DNA of 64,000 bases from Pseudomonadota bacterium (GTDB lineage Bacteria > Pseudomonadota > Gammaproteobacteria > Xanthomonadales > Rhodanobacteraceae). The stretch is taken from contig JAFEFS010000068.1 of the NCBI GenBank assembly GCA_018240465.1, forward strand, positions 55,155 to 119,154, in the 5' to 3' direction. The notes under the pieces are model-generated. The model was not told the origin of the DNA. It did no database searches and saw only the letters and a program-made list of their open reading frames with translations. Below, piece by piece: positions 26,548 through 35,861 of the stretch (its first letter is position 1; each line of letters opens with the position of its first letter). Position numbers and translations under genes: made by a program.

Positions 26548-27972
26548 TCACTTCGCCATGCTCGGCTCGCCGAGTTCGAAATCCGAACGCGGCTGACGCT
26601 TGGGATCGGCCCGGTCGTAGACCAGCGCGCCGTCGATGAAGACCTGGTCGGCCTTGGTGTAGACGCTGAACGGATCGCCCGACCAGACCACCACGTCGGC
26701 GTTCTTGCCCGCTTCGAGCGAACCCGTCTGCGCGTCGAGGCCGAGCACCTTGGCCGGATTGAGCGTGACCCAGGTGATCGCGTGCTCGGGCGCGATCGCA
26801 AGGCCAGCGCGACGGCCGGCGGCGAGCGCCTTGCCCGCTTCGAGGGTCAGGCGCTGGCCGAGCCATGGCGAATCCGAATGCATCGTGACGCAGGCGCCGG
26901 CGGCGTCGACGAAGGCCGCGTTCTCGCGGATGCCGTCGAACGCTTCCATCTTGTAGCCCCACCAGTCCGACCAGACGACGGCGCAGGTATGGTTGGCCAC
27001 GAACAGTTGCGGAATCTTGTACGCCTCGACCGCATGGTGGAACGCGTCGATATGGAAGTGCGCTTCCTTGGCCACGTCGAACAGCGTCGCCATGTCGTCG
27101 GCGCGGTAGCAATGCCAGTGCGTGCGGATGTCGCCGTCGAGGATGCCGGCAAGCGTGTCCTTCTTCAGGTCGTCGTCGGGCCGCTTGCCGTGGCCGGCGA
27201 CGTAGTCGAGCCATTTGCTCCGGTACTCGGCCGCTTCGATAAATGCCGCGCGCATGCCGGCGACGTTGCCCATGCGGCTCGACGGGAACCGGCCCTTTTC
27301 GCCGTAGGTGTACTTCGGATTCTCGCCGCAGGCGAACTTGACGCCGTAGGGCGCGCCGGGAAACTTCATCGCCTGCACGGTCGTCGCCGGCACGTTCTTG
27401 AGCACGACGCTGCGGCCACCGATCAGGTTGCTCGATCCCGGCAGGATCTGCAGCGTGGTGACGCCGCCCGCGCGGGCGCGGGCGAACGAGGGGTCCTGCA
27501 CCGCGATGGAGTGCTCGGCCCAGACATTCGGGGTGATCGGATCGCTACCCTCGCTGACGTCGGAGTTCTCTGCGTCGAGGCTGGTGAACGGCGCGGCAAA
27601 ATCGCCATCATGCGAGTGCACGTCGATGATGCCGGGCGTCACCCAGCGCCCCTTCGCATCGATCGTTGTGGCGCCCGCGGGTTCCGGGATGGCTCGCGTG
27701 GATAGCGCGACGATCTTGCCGTCGCGCAACAGCAGGTTCGCGTGTTCGAAACGATGCCCCGCACCGTCGAGAACGGTGGCGCCTACGATCAACGTGTCCT
27801 GCCGCGGCAAGGGCCGGTATGTGCTGGGGAACGGATCGCGCTTCCATGGCAGCGCGTTCCCGGCCCCTCCGCGTCCCCGCGCGACGTGGGACTTTCCCTC
27901 GTCGTCGCGCGCACCAGCTTGCGCCAGCGGCGCGCCAAGCGCGAAAACCAGCAACAACGCGGCGAGCTTCAT
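26548..27972 (-). CDS. Exported metal-dependent amidohydrolase
   Basis: 474 residues from MKLAALLLVFALG, a clear signal peptide start; an earlier ATG at 28017 would bury it. The barrel entry GIIDVHSHDGD carries an intact HxH (His119, His121); later HIDAFHHAVEAYKIP, VANHTCAVVW and MHSDSPWLG supply further histidines and the catalytic Asp. The C-terminus ADVVVWSGDPFSVYTKADQV closes the fold, like imidazolonepropionase-type enzymes. Periplasmic hydrolase of an amide or cyclic substrate, unknown. Starts 10 bases after the TonB receptor stop, so the receptor and the hydrolases form one transcription unit. Confidence 0.88.
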   Translation of the reverse strand: MKLAALLLVFALGAPLAQAGARDDEGKSHVARGRGGAGNALPWKRDPFPSTYRPLPRQDTLIVGATVLDGAGHRFEHANLLLRDGKIVALSTRAIPEPAGATTIDAKGRWVTPGIIDVHSHDGDFAAPFTSLDAENSDVSEGSDPITPNVWAEHSIAVQDPSFARARAGGVTTLQILPGSSNLIGGRSVVLKNVPATTVQAMKFPGAPYGVKFACGENPKYTYGEKGRFPSSRMGNVAGMRAAFIEAAEYRSKWLDYVAGHGKRPDDDLKKDTLAGILDGDIRTHWHCYRADDMATLFDVAKEAHFHIDAFHHAVEAYKIPQLFVANHTCAVVWSDWWGYKMEAFDGIRENAAFVDAAGACVTMHSDSPWLGQRLTLEAGKALAAGRRAGLAIAPEHAITWVTLNPAKVLGLDAQTGSLEAGKNADVVVWSGDPFSVYTKADQVFIDGALVYDRADPKRQPRSDFELGEPSMAK

Positions 27973-27982
27973 GCGGTGGGCT

Positions 27983-30142
27983 TCAGAACTTGCGCGTAAT
28001 CGTGAAATTGGCCGCACGGCGCAAGCCGTAGAAGCACTGCGCCGTGCTCGAGCACCGCGACAGGTATTCCTTATCGAGCAGATTCGCCATGTTGAGCTGC
28101 ATCACCCATTTGTCGAGATTGTAGTGAACTGTCGCGTCCCAGAGTACAACGGACGGCGCGGGAAACTGGTTGAATGAATCGCCATAGCTCTTGCCGACAT
28201 AGCGCATGCCCAGGCTCGCGCCGAGGCCGGCGAGCGACCCGTCCTGCTGTGTATAGTCGGCGAGCGCCGAGAGCATTTGCTTTGGCACCTGTACTAGTTT
28301 CTTGCCGAGGCTCGCATCGGTGGCCTTGGTCACCTCCGAGTCGGTGTAGGTGTACGCCGCATTGAAGCTCCAGGTTTCGTTGAAGCGGGCGACCGCCTCG
28401 AGTTCAATGCCTTTGACTTCGACCTCGCCGGTTTGCACGCTGAAGAACAAGTGCGCCGGATCGGCGGTCAGCACGTTCTTCTGGGTCAGATCATAGGTCG
28501 CCGCGGTGAACAGCAGGCTCTTGCCCGGCCCGAGCGAAGGCTGATATTTGATGCCAGCTTCGATCTGGCCGCCCTCGGTCGGCTTGAACAGGTTGCCGTG
28601 ATAATCGGCGCCCGGCGTCGGCAGGAACGATGTCGCATACGAAACGTACGGCGCGATGCCGCTGTCGAACAGGTAGTTGAGGCCGACGTGATACGTGAAC
28701 TTCTTGTTGGTCGACGACGTGCTTGAACTGGTGGTGTCGACGTTGTCCTCGCGGCCACCGAGCGTCACTACCCAGCGATCGACCTTGATCTGGTCCTGAA
28801 CGTAGAGACCGGTCTGTTTCTGCACTTCGTTGACGTACGGGTACAGAGTCGTGGGCGGCGTACCGATGTTGCCGTAGACGGGATGGAATAGATCGAGCGG
28901 CGGAGCAACGGCGAAACCGAATTCCGAACTGTCGGTGTAGCGTCGGTAGTCGAGACCGATCAGCAAATCCTGCTTGATAGAACCGCTGTCGATCTTGCCT
29001 TCGACGCGCGAATCGATGTTGAACGACTTGACATTTTCGTTGAACGGGAAGTTGTAACGGTTGACCAGACCATAGTTGAGCGAGCCATCGGCGTTGCTGG
29101 CAAGACCGGCACCGTAGATCTGCTTGATCTTTACATCGGACGAGAAGTACTTGAGGTTCTGCTCGAAGCGCCAGTCGTCATTGAACTTATGGTTGAAGTC
29201 GTAGCCGACGCCGTACTGGTCGCGGTCGAAATGGTTGTAGTCGGGTTCGCCCAAGTTTGTGCCCGTCGGCACGCGACCGAGCGGATTCGGCGCGTCGACG
29301 CCGTATATCGGTAGGAAGCCGCCGCCGTCGCCGTAGACGTCGTCGTGCTGGAAATAGCTGAGCCAGGTCAGGTTCGTCTCCGGCGAAATCACCCAGGTGA
29401 ATGCCGGCGCGATGTAGTAGCGGTCGGTGTCGACGTTGTTGGCCTGCGTGCCCTTGTCGAACCACAGCGCGGTGATGCGGCCGAGGAAGCGGCCATCCGT
29501 ATCGAGCGGGCCGGTGAAATCGGCGGCAAGCTGGGTGTTGCCGTAGCTGCCGTACTGCGCCTGCGCTTCGCCGCTGAACTGCGCCTCGGGGCGGCGGCTG
29601 GTCAGGTTGACGATACCGCCCGGGGGTGACAAACCGTACAGCGTCGACGACGGGCCCTTGAGCACTTCGACGTTCTGGAAGCCGTACAGATCGACACCGA
29701 CGCTGCTGACCGAGCCAATCGGCGCCTGCAGGCCGTCGATGTATTCGGGCGGATAGAAGCCGCGCAGCGTGAGCCAGTCATAGCGCGGATCGGGGCCGTA
29801 GTTCTCGCCGATTATGCCCGATGTGTAGCGCACGACCTGGCTGAGGTTCTGCCAGTCGAGCAGGTCGATCTGGTCGCGCGTGATCACCGTCACCGACTGC
29901 GGCGTCTCGATCAGCGGCACGTTCGACTTGGCCGCGCCGTTGGTTTCCTTCGGCACGTAATTGGGCGCGGAAACGATGATGCTCTCGAGTTGCGCCGCAT
30001 CCTGCTTCTGGTCGTTGTCGGCAGCCGGGTCTGTGGCGGCGGAATGTGCCGCGACGGGCAGGAGAAAGGCGAGCAGCATGCCGGCGTACAACGGATTCCT
30101 CCGGCAAGGATGAGACGGAAAAATCGATTCACGAACGATCAT
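27983..30142 (-). CDS. TonB-dependent siderophore-type receptor (FhuA-like)
   Basis: 719 residues with a signal peptide ending VAAHSAA. A TonB box (ESIIVSA) is followed by the plug domain: ETPQSVTVITRDQID, LTLRGFYPPEYIDGLQAP, VEVLKGPSSTLYGLSPPGGI. The 22-strand barrel ends in TITRKF. The near-terminal CSSTAQCFYGLRRA disulphide loop is typical of FhuA/FoxA hydroxamate-siderophore receptors. No Fur box was recognised upstream. First gene of a same-strand unit with three exported amidohydrolases, which suggests that the imported compound is also hydrolysed in the periplasm. Confidence 0.9.
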   Translation of the reverse strand: MIVRESIFPSHPCRRNPLYAGMLLAFLLPVAAHSAATDPAADNDQKQDAAQLESIIVSAPNYVPKETNGAAKSNVPLIETPQSVTVITRDQIDLLDWQNLSQVVRYTSGIIGENYGPDPRYDWLTLRGFYPPEYIDGLQAPIGSVSSVGVDLYGFQNVEVLKGPSSTLYGLSPPGGIVNLTSRRPEAQFSGEAQAQYGSYGNTQLAADFTGPLDTDGRFLGRITALWFDKGTQANNVDTDRYYIAPAFTWVISPETNLTWLSYFQHDDVYGDGGGFLPIYGVDAPNPLGRVPTGTNLGEPDYNHFDRDQYGVGYDFNHKFNDDWRFEQNLKYFSSDVKIKQIYGAGLASNADGSLNYGLVNRYNFPFNENVKSFNIDSRVEGKIDSGSIKQDLLIGLDYRRYTDSSEFGFAVAPPLDLFHPVYGNIGTPPTTLYPYVNEVQKQTGLYVQDQIKVDRWVVTLGGREDNVDTTSSSTSSTNKKFTYHVGLNYLFDSGIAPYVSYATSFLPTPGADYHGNLFKPTEGGQIEAGIKYQPSLGPGKSLLFTAATYDLTQKNVLTADPAHLFFSVQTGEVEVKGIELEAVARFNETWSFNAAYTYTDSEVTKATDASLGKKLVQVPKQMLSALADYTQQDGSLAGLGASLGMRYVGKSYGDSFNQFPAPSVVLWDATVHYNLDKWVMQLNMANLLDKEYLSRCSSTAQCFYGLRRAANFTITRKF

Positions 30143-30384
30143 AGGTCACCCCAAGGGCAATGTGTGAAAACGATGCGGGGACTGTATCCCCCTCTGCCAT
30201 GTCTGGACTTTCGATGCCGCTCCGTCGCATCCACTCTCATCCTCTTCCGTCCGCCATGCCTACGCGGCAGGGTCTTTCATCGTCGAGTTCAGGCCATTGC
30301 AAAGGTTGAACTTCGCTTCCGATCGGGATACGCATGGCTGCCTCTGAACAATCCGTCGACCACCCCAACCGAGTATCGATACCG
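30143..30384. other. Intergenic spacer upstream of the TonB receptor
   Basis: 242 bases between two minus-strand genes. I see no supported gene and no clear Fur box or terminator. Confidence 0.4.
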
Positions 30385-31353
30385 CTACACGAACAGCCTG
30401 GACAACCAGGCCGCACCGTCGGTAATCGCCCGATCGGCGAGTTCCGATACGGACACGGCTTCGAGAAAACTGTGCGTCGCGCCGGGATATTCCACGAGAT
30501 CCGCCGACACACCTGCCGCACGCAACTTCGCGGCGAAAGCGATGCTCTGTTCGGCCAGCACATCGCATTGCGCGCCGATCAGGAATGCGGGCGGCAGGCC
30601 GGCAAGTTCGGCACGCATCGGTGACACGAGCGGATTGCGAGCCTCGCCGGGTCGTTCGAGGTAGTTGAACCAGAAACTCGCCATCTCCGCGGCCGTAAGC
30701 AGATTGCCTTCGGCGCCGAAACCGTTCGCCGCGGCGTCGGAAATCTCCGGTGCGTAACAGCCGTAGATCAACAACATGCCGCGCAACCATTGCGACGCAC
30801 CAAGATCGCGCAGCACCAGGCTCGTAGCGACGGACAGATTGGCGCCGGCCGAGTCACCGCCGATCGCAAGGCGCGCCACGTCGAGACCCAAATCCGCGGC
30901 CTGCTCGCGCAACGCACGCACCGCGTCAACGATTTGCTCGAGCGCAAAGGGGAATTTCACGTCGGGCGACAGCGCGTAGTCGATGCCGACGACCGTCGCT
31001 CGCGCCCTCGCGGCGAACTCGCGCATGACGCGATCGTGCGTGTCGAGGCTGAACATCATCCAGCCACCGCCGTGGAGATAAACGATGCCCGGCTGAACGG
31101 CAGCGCCCACGGCCGGGCGATAAGTCCGTGCGCGCACGGGACCGTGGCGCGTCGGCAACGATATTTCCCGCGTCTCCGCCATTTCGGGGCCACCCCGACG
31201 CCACGGTGCCCGCACGATTTCGGCAATGCGCCGCTTTTCTGCGACCGGCAGCGAATTCATGGCGGGATATTCCGCCCACGCCCGGGCGAGAGCGTCGACA
31301 AAGCGGCGGATCTGCGGATCGAGCGAATCGCCAGCGAGCATTTCCGCACTCAT
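30385..31353 (-). CDS. Alpha/beta-hydrolase, hormone-sensitive-lipase family esterase
   Basis: 322 residues, no signal peptide. The oxyanion-hole motif HGGGW and the nucleophile motif GDSAGAN (both HSL-family hallmarks) are present, with the likely acid in GAQCDVLAEQ and the His in GATHSFLEA. Such enzymes are cytoplasmic carboxylesterases for short acyl esters. It is divergent from the AraC regulator, with 167 bases between, so the regulator may control it. Confidence 0.9.
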   Translation of the reverse strand: MSAEMLAGDSLDPQIRRFVDALARAWAEYPAMNSLPVAEKRRIAEIVRAPWRRGGPEMAETREISLPTRHGPVRARTYRPAVGAAVQPGIVYLHGGGWMMFSLDTHDRVMREFAARARATVVGIDYALSPDVKFPFALEQIVDAVRALREQAADLGLDVARLAIGGDSAGANLSVATSLVLRDLGASQWLRGMLLIYGCYAPEISDAAANGFGAEGNLLTAAEMASFWFNYLERPGEARNPLVSPMRAELAGLPPAFLIGAQCDVLAEQSIAFAAKLRAAGVSADLVEYPGATHSFLEAVSVSELADRAITDGAAWLSRLFV

Positions 31354-31520
31354 GCCTTGTGTACCTTGTTGCGCATCGACGCTCCCAAATCGAGAATTGG
31401 TGGCGATTGCGTGACCTTCGCTTCTGTGCTTAGAATCGAACTCACGATTTCACCCAACGTCGGCCAATCTAGTCCGCACCAAAAAATACGCTGTCGAAAG
31501 GGGATCATTCGCCGTCTCGC

Positions 31521-32327
31521 GTGGGCCACATGCAGCGCAGCAAGAGAAGCATCGACTACCAGTTTGTGCCGCGACCGATCGCGGTGCTGGCTGACGACTA
31601 TCCCCCCGGTTTCCACGACCCGAAGCATCGACACGTTCGCGCGCAGCTCGTCTACGCCATCAGCGGCGTCACCATCCTCAGCACGCACGACGCAAGCTAT
31701 GTGGCACCGCCGCAGCGCGCGATCTGGATTCCTCCCGGAGTCGAACACGAAGTCCGCTGCCGCGGCCGCGTGCAGATCCGTACCTTGTATATCGCGGCCG
31801 ATGCCGCGCCCGATCTGCCGCGTAACTGCCAGGTTTTCGAAGTATCGAACCTCCTGCGCGAGCTGATCCTCGCGGCAACCGAGCTGCCGGTGGAGTACGC
31901 GCTCGAGGGCCGCGATGCACGCGTCATGGCGCTGATCCTCGACGAAATTCGATTGGCACGGCGCATTCCACTCCACGTGCCGATGCCGATCAACCAACGC
32001 CTCGCACGCATCTGCCAGACCATCCTCGCCGATCCGGCCCAGCACGACGTGCTCGATGCGTGGGCCAGCGCCGCGGCGATGGGCCGGCGCACGTTCACGC
32101 GCACGTTTCGCCGCGAAACCGGGATGAGTTTCGCGACATGGCGTCAGCAGGTTCGCCTCGTGGACGCCCTGGCGCGCATCGCAACCGGGCATTCGGTCAC
32201 CTCGGCAGCGCTCGACGTCGGCTACAACAGCCCCAGCGCGTTCGCGGCTATGTTCCGACGTACATTCGGAGTATCGCCAACCCACTACGTCATCAGCGAA
32301 CCCACGTCTGCCATCCCGCCGGACTGA
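31521..32327 (+). CDS. AraC family transcriptional regulator
   Basis: 268 residues. N-terminal cupin-type sensor domain (FHDPKHRHVRAQLVYAISG, IWIPPGVEHEVRCRG) and C-terminal double helix-turn-helix (ASAAAMGRRTFTRTFRRETG, then VTSAALDVGYNSPSAFAAMF with the conserved RRTFGVSPTHY end). The cupin half suggests binding of a small ligand. An in-frame ATG nine bases later is an equally good start. Flanked by a divergent esterase gene and the PepSY operon downstream, either of which could be its target. Confidence 0.92.
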   Translation: MGHMQRSKRSIDYQFVPRPIAVLADDYPPGFHDPKHRHVRAQLVYAISGVTILSTHDASYVAPPQRAIWIPPGVEHEVRCRGRVQIRTLYIAADAAPDLPRNCQVFEVSNLLRELILAATELPVEYALEGRDARVMALILDEIRLARRIPLHVPMPINQRLARICQTILADPAQHDVLDAWASAAAMGRRTFTRTFRRETGMSFATWRQQVRLVDALARIATGHSVTSAALDVGYNSPSAFAAMFRRTFGVSPTHYVISEPTSAIPPD

Positions 32328-32505
32328 ACGGTCCTGCATGGCCGGCGCAGGATTGGCTCGCATCGTCCGGGCAACCGACCAACGAACCTGCGCACCAAGA
32401 TGGCCCGTTCGCAACAGCGAAAGTCCCCGGACAAAAGGCCACGCCCCCTGTTTGATCCGACATTGACGCCAGTCAGACTGCATCCACAACGAAGGCTTCG
32501 AGTCC

Positions 32506-33609
32506 ATGCGCTCGTTTCTGCGCACCGCGCACAGATACCTCAGCCTCACCTTTGGACTGCTCTGGCTGCTGCAGGCTGCGACCGGCATGCTGCTCGTGTT
32601 CCGCGGCGAACTCGACGACGCGATGCTCTCGGGCCCCGACAAACCACTCTCGCCCGCGGCATTCGGCAGCGCAGTGACAAGGATGGCCGCGGAGCGCGTT
32701 CCGGCAACGCTAACCTTCATTCTCGCCAGCGAAGGCTCCCGCAATCGTTTCGATTTGCTGTTCGAGGATCCGGATGGGCTAACCCGCAGCGTTCGCGTGG
32801 ACGGCGAAGGCCGACTCGTCGCCGATCGTCCGCGCGATCACGGTTATCCCGCGCCGGGTCTGTTCCAGACCGCACTCGACCTGCATGAAAGCATGTTTTC
32901 TGGCCAGCGCGGCATGTGGTTCGTCGGCATCAGCGGCCTGCTGTTGCTGTCCAACCTCGTTGCCGGCGTGATCATGGCCTGGCCCGCGCGTGGCCAGACG
33001 TGGTACCGCGTGCTGCTGCCCGTCACGGCGGGCCCGCTTCCGGCGAGCCTGTTTAAGTGGCACCGCGCGCTCGGCTTGATCCTCGCCGCGTTCGGCACCG
33101 TGATCGTCGCCACCGGCGTACTGCAGGAATATCCGGTCGACGACTGGATGGGTGTGCAACGACCGGAGCCGGCAGCACGGACGAGTCCGCTACCGCCCGC
33201 CATCGCGTTCGGCGATGCGTTGACGACTGCGCTCGGCCGCCATCCCGGCGCGCCGATCGCGATCGTCGAAATGCCGGGTACGGATCATCCGTGGTATCGC
33301 ATCCGCGTGCGCGAAGACGGCGAATCGCGGCGCGTGTTCGGCTGGACCTCGGTACTCGTCGATGCCCAGGACGGCAGTATTCTGCTCGACAAACACGCCA
33401 CCGACCTGCCGCTGAATGCAAAAATATACAACTCGTTCTATTCCATCCACACCGGAGAATTCTTCGGCCTGGGTGGGCGCTTCCTCGTACTCGCAGTCGG
33501 CCTCTGGCTGACCACGATGTGCGTGCTCGGCTTCATGCTGTGGTGGACCCGGCGCAAGGCACGCACAACGATTCGACCGCCGCAATTCAGGATGGTAACG
33601 ACGAAATGA
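32506..33609 (+). CDS. PepSY-associated transmembrane protein
   Basis: 367 residues. The N-terminal helix MRSFLRTAHRYLSLTFGLLW and the later FKWHRALGLILAAFGTVI are the His-containing transmembrane helices of the PepSY-TM family; a C-terminal membrane helix and the tail LWWTRRKAR follow. Conserved histidines in the helices (LDLHESMFSG, SIHTGEFFG) suggest haem or metal contact. Many family members sit beside siderophore receptors and act in iron reduction or uptake, which fits the FhuA-like receptor 2.4 kb away. First gene of a three-gene operon. Confidence 0.85.
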   Translation: MRSFLRTAHRYLSLTFGLLWLLQAATGMLLVFRGELDDAMLSGPDKPLSPAAFGSAVTRMAAERVPATLTFILASEGSRNRFDLLFEDPDGLTRSVRVDGEGRLVADRPRDHGYPAPGLFQTALDLHESMFSGQRGMWFVGISGLLLLSNLVAGVIMAWPARGQTWYRVLLPVTAGPLPASLFKWHRALGLILAAFGTVIVATGVLQEYPVDDWMGVQRPEPAARTSPLPPAIAFGDALTTALGRHPGAPIAIVEMPGTDHPWYRIRVREDGESRRVFGWTSVLVDAQDGSILLDKHATDLPLNAKIYNSFYSIHTGEFFGLGGRFLVLAVGLWLTTMCVLGFMLWWTRRKARTTIRPPQFRMVTTK

Positions 33610-34244
33610 GCACGAATCGCTTCAGCCCGCGCAACGATGCCGACGTTAGCGATCTCGTCGCGCGGCACCCTCTCGCCTTCGTCGTCTCGCACGGTCACGA
33701 CCGCGTGCACTCGACGCTGCTTCCCCTGCGCATCGAGCGCTTCGACGGTGACCGCATCGCCAGCTTGACGGGGCACATCGCCCGCGCGAATCCACAGGTC
33801 GCAGCACTTCAGGCGGACGCACGCGCGACACTCTTGTTCCGCGGCCCGCACGGCTATGTCTCGCCCTCTTGGTTGAGCGATCGCACCCAGGCTCCGACCT
33901 GGAACTACGCCACCGCAAATTTCGCTGTGCGCATCGAGTTTCTCGACGACACGGCGAGCCTCGACCGCATCGTGCGTGATCTTGTCGACGCGATGGAAGC
34001 CGGCCGCGAACGTGCATGGAGCGTCGATGACATGGGCGCGCGCTATTCGCAGCTGGCCACGCGCATCGTCGCGTTTCGCGCCACCGTGCTCGGTGTCGAA
34101 GCGAAGTTCAAGCTCGGCCAGGACGAGCGCGACGATGTCTATCCCGAGATCGTCGTCGGCCTGCGCAACGAAGGCGGTCACGAAGAGCTCGCCACGATGA
34201 TGCAACGATTCAACGCCCATCGCGAAGCGGGAAGTTCCGCATGA
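33606..34244 (+). CDS. FMN-binding PaiB-like protein
   Basis: 212 residues; the ATG overlaps the PepSY stop by four bases. The sequence follows the PaiB/FMN-binding split-barrel family: RHPLAFVVSHGHDRVHSTLL, LTGHIARANPQ, FRGPHGYVSPSWL (the conserved G-x-Y-I/V-S-P motif) and TWNYATANF. These proteins bind flavin and have been described as negative regulators in Bacillus; the biochemical role here is unknown. Translationally coupled to both neighbours. Confidence 0.88.
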   Translation: MSTNRFSPRNDADVSDLVARHPLAFVVSHGHDRVHSTLLPLRIERFDGDRIASLTGHIARANPQVAALQADARATLLFRGPHGYVSPSWLSDRTQAPTWNYATANFAVRIEFLDDTASLDRIVRDLVDAMEAGRERAWSVDDMGARYSQLATRIVAFRATVLGVEAKFKLGQDERDDVYPEIVVGLRNEGGHEELATMMQRFNAHREAGSSA

Positions 34245-35773
34245 AGACCTCGCGTGTGTTCGCGCGTAAGTCGATCGAGACCCTGCGGCGCCAGACACGG
34301 GAAAACGGCATGCACAAGGTGCTCGGGCCGCTGCAGCTCGTGCTGCTCGGCATTGGTTGCATCGTCGGTGCTGGCATCTACGTGATGATCGGCCCGGCCG
34401 CGGCGAACTATGCCGGTCCCGGGGTGATGCTGTCGTTCCTCATCGCCGGCGCCGCATGTGCGCTTACTGCGCTATGCTACGCCGAACTGGCCGCGGCCGT
34501 GCCTGCAGCGGGCTCGTCGTACACGTATTGTTACGCGGCGATGGGCGAGATTTACGCGTGGACGCTCGGCTGGCTGCTGATGCTCGAATACGGACTCGCC
34601 GGATCGCTGCTCGCGGTCGGCTTCGCCGGCTATCTAGTCAGTCTGTTCGGTGATTTCGGAATTCATCTGCCGGCGGCGATTTCGACATCGTGGCTGCAGT
34701 CGTCACTCGTCGACGGCCACCCCGTGTTCCACATCAACGGCGGATTCAACCTCGTCGCCGTCTCCGCCCTTGCCGTGATTGCCGGGGTGCTCGTCATCGG
34801 TGTGTCGAAGTCGGCCTGGGTCAACGCGATGCTCGTTGCAATCAAGATTGCGGTGCTTGCCTCATTCGTCGCGATCGGCGCGGGCGCCGTCGACGCGCAT
34901 CACTGGTCCCCGTTCGTGCCGGACAACGAGGGCGGCTTCACCTACGGCTGGCAAGGCGTATTGCGTGCCTCCTCGATTCTGTTCTTCGCCTACCTCGGCT
35001 TCGAAACCGTATCGACCGCCGCCGGCGAAACGAAGGATCCGCAACGCGCGATGCCGATCGGCATCCTCGGCGCGCTCGGCGCGAGTACCGCAATCTACAT
35101 CATCGTCGCCGCGGTGCTCACCGGCATCGTGCCGTTCCGCGAGCTCGGCGTGCCGGACCCGATCGCGATCGCGGTCGATCGCATCGGCCATCCCGGCTTC
35201 GCCGTACTGATCAAGGTCGGCGCACTTACTGGGCTTGCGTCGGTGCTGCTCGTCAACGGCTATGGCCACTCGCGAATCTGCTACGCGATGGCGCAGGACG
35301 GTCTTTTGCCCGGCGTGTTCGCACGCTTGAACCCCGGCTTTCGCACGCCGTGGATAGGCTGCATCCTAGTCTGCGCGGTTTCCGCGCTGCTCGCCGCGCT
35401 GCTTCCGTTGTCGATTCTCGGTGACTTCGTCAGCATCGGCACGGCGCTGGCTTTCATCATCGTCGCGTTGAGCCTGATGTGGCTGCGTACGACGCGACCG
35501 GACATGGAACGTCCGTTCCGCGTACCCTTGGGTGGCTTCCACGTCGGACACGCCTGGATTGGCTACATCCCGGTCGGCGCCATCATCATGTGCCTCGCGA
35601 TGATCCTGCCGATCGTGCTCGACATCGTAGAGCAGACTCGCAGAGGCGACATCCTGCCTGCCGCCGTACTGTGCGGCTACGCTTGCCTTGGCGTACTCAT
35701 CTACGCGTTTTACGGGATCAAGCATGCCGTCCGCACCGAACCAGGCCAGCTGGCCACGCGGCAAGGCGAGTGA
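34241..35773 (+). CDS. APC-family amino-acid permease (cationic amino acid type)
   Basis: 510 residues with about twelve transmembrane helices. GIGCIVGAGIYVMIGPAAAN is the first-helix signature of the APC family, close to the CAT/YfnA group. GFETVSTAAGETKDPQRAMP between helices is another hallmark. The start overlaps the PaiB-like gene by four bases (ATGA), so it is the third gene of the operon. Substrate probably a basic or neutral amino acid; not determinable. Confidence 0.88.
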   Translation: MKTSRVFARKSIETLRRQTRENGMHKVLGPLQLVLLGIGCIVGAGIYVMIGPAAANYAGPGVMLSFLIAGAACALTALCYAELAAAVPAAGSSYTYCYAAMGEIYAWTLGWLLMLEYGLAGSLLAVGFAGYLVSLFGDFGIHLPAAISTSWLQSSLVDGHPVFHINGGFNLVAVSALAVIAGVLVIGVSKSAWVNAMLVAIKIAVLASFVAIGAGAVDAHHWSPFVPDNEGGFTYGWQGVLRASSILFFAYLGFETVSTAAGETKDPQRAMPIGILGALGASTAIYIIVAAVLTGIVPFRELGVPDPIAIAVDRIGHPGFAVLIKVGALTGLASVLLVNGYGHSRICYAMAQDGLLPGVFARLNPGFRTPWIGCILVCAVSALLAALLPLSILGDFVSIGTALAFIIVALSLMWLRTTRPDMERPFRVPLGGFHVGHAWIGYIPVGAIIMCLAMILPIVLDIVEQTRRGDILPAAVLCGYACLGVLIYAFYGIKHAVRTEPGQLATRQGE

Positions 35774-35861
35774 CGAAACTCGTCACGCGGACAGCACCGG
35801 GCACATGCAACAAATTCTTCCCATCGTCGTTACATGAAAGGGGCAAACAGCGAGCATCGAA

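Noticed and set aside
21910..27705. 1931-codon open frame on the + strand opposite the amidohydrolase genes
   Set aside because: It is antisense to three clear genes, rich in Arg/His/Asp/Val as expected from the complement of GC-rich codons, and shows no domain.
30143..30200. Fur box upstream of the siderophore-type receptor
   Set aside because: No GATAATGATAATCATTATC-like palindrome could be found by eye.
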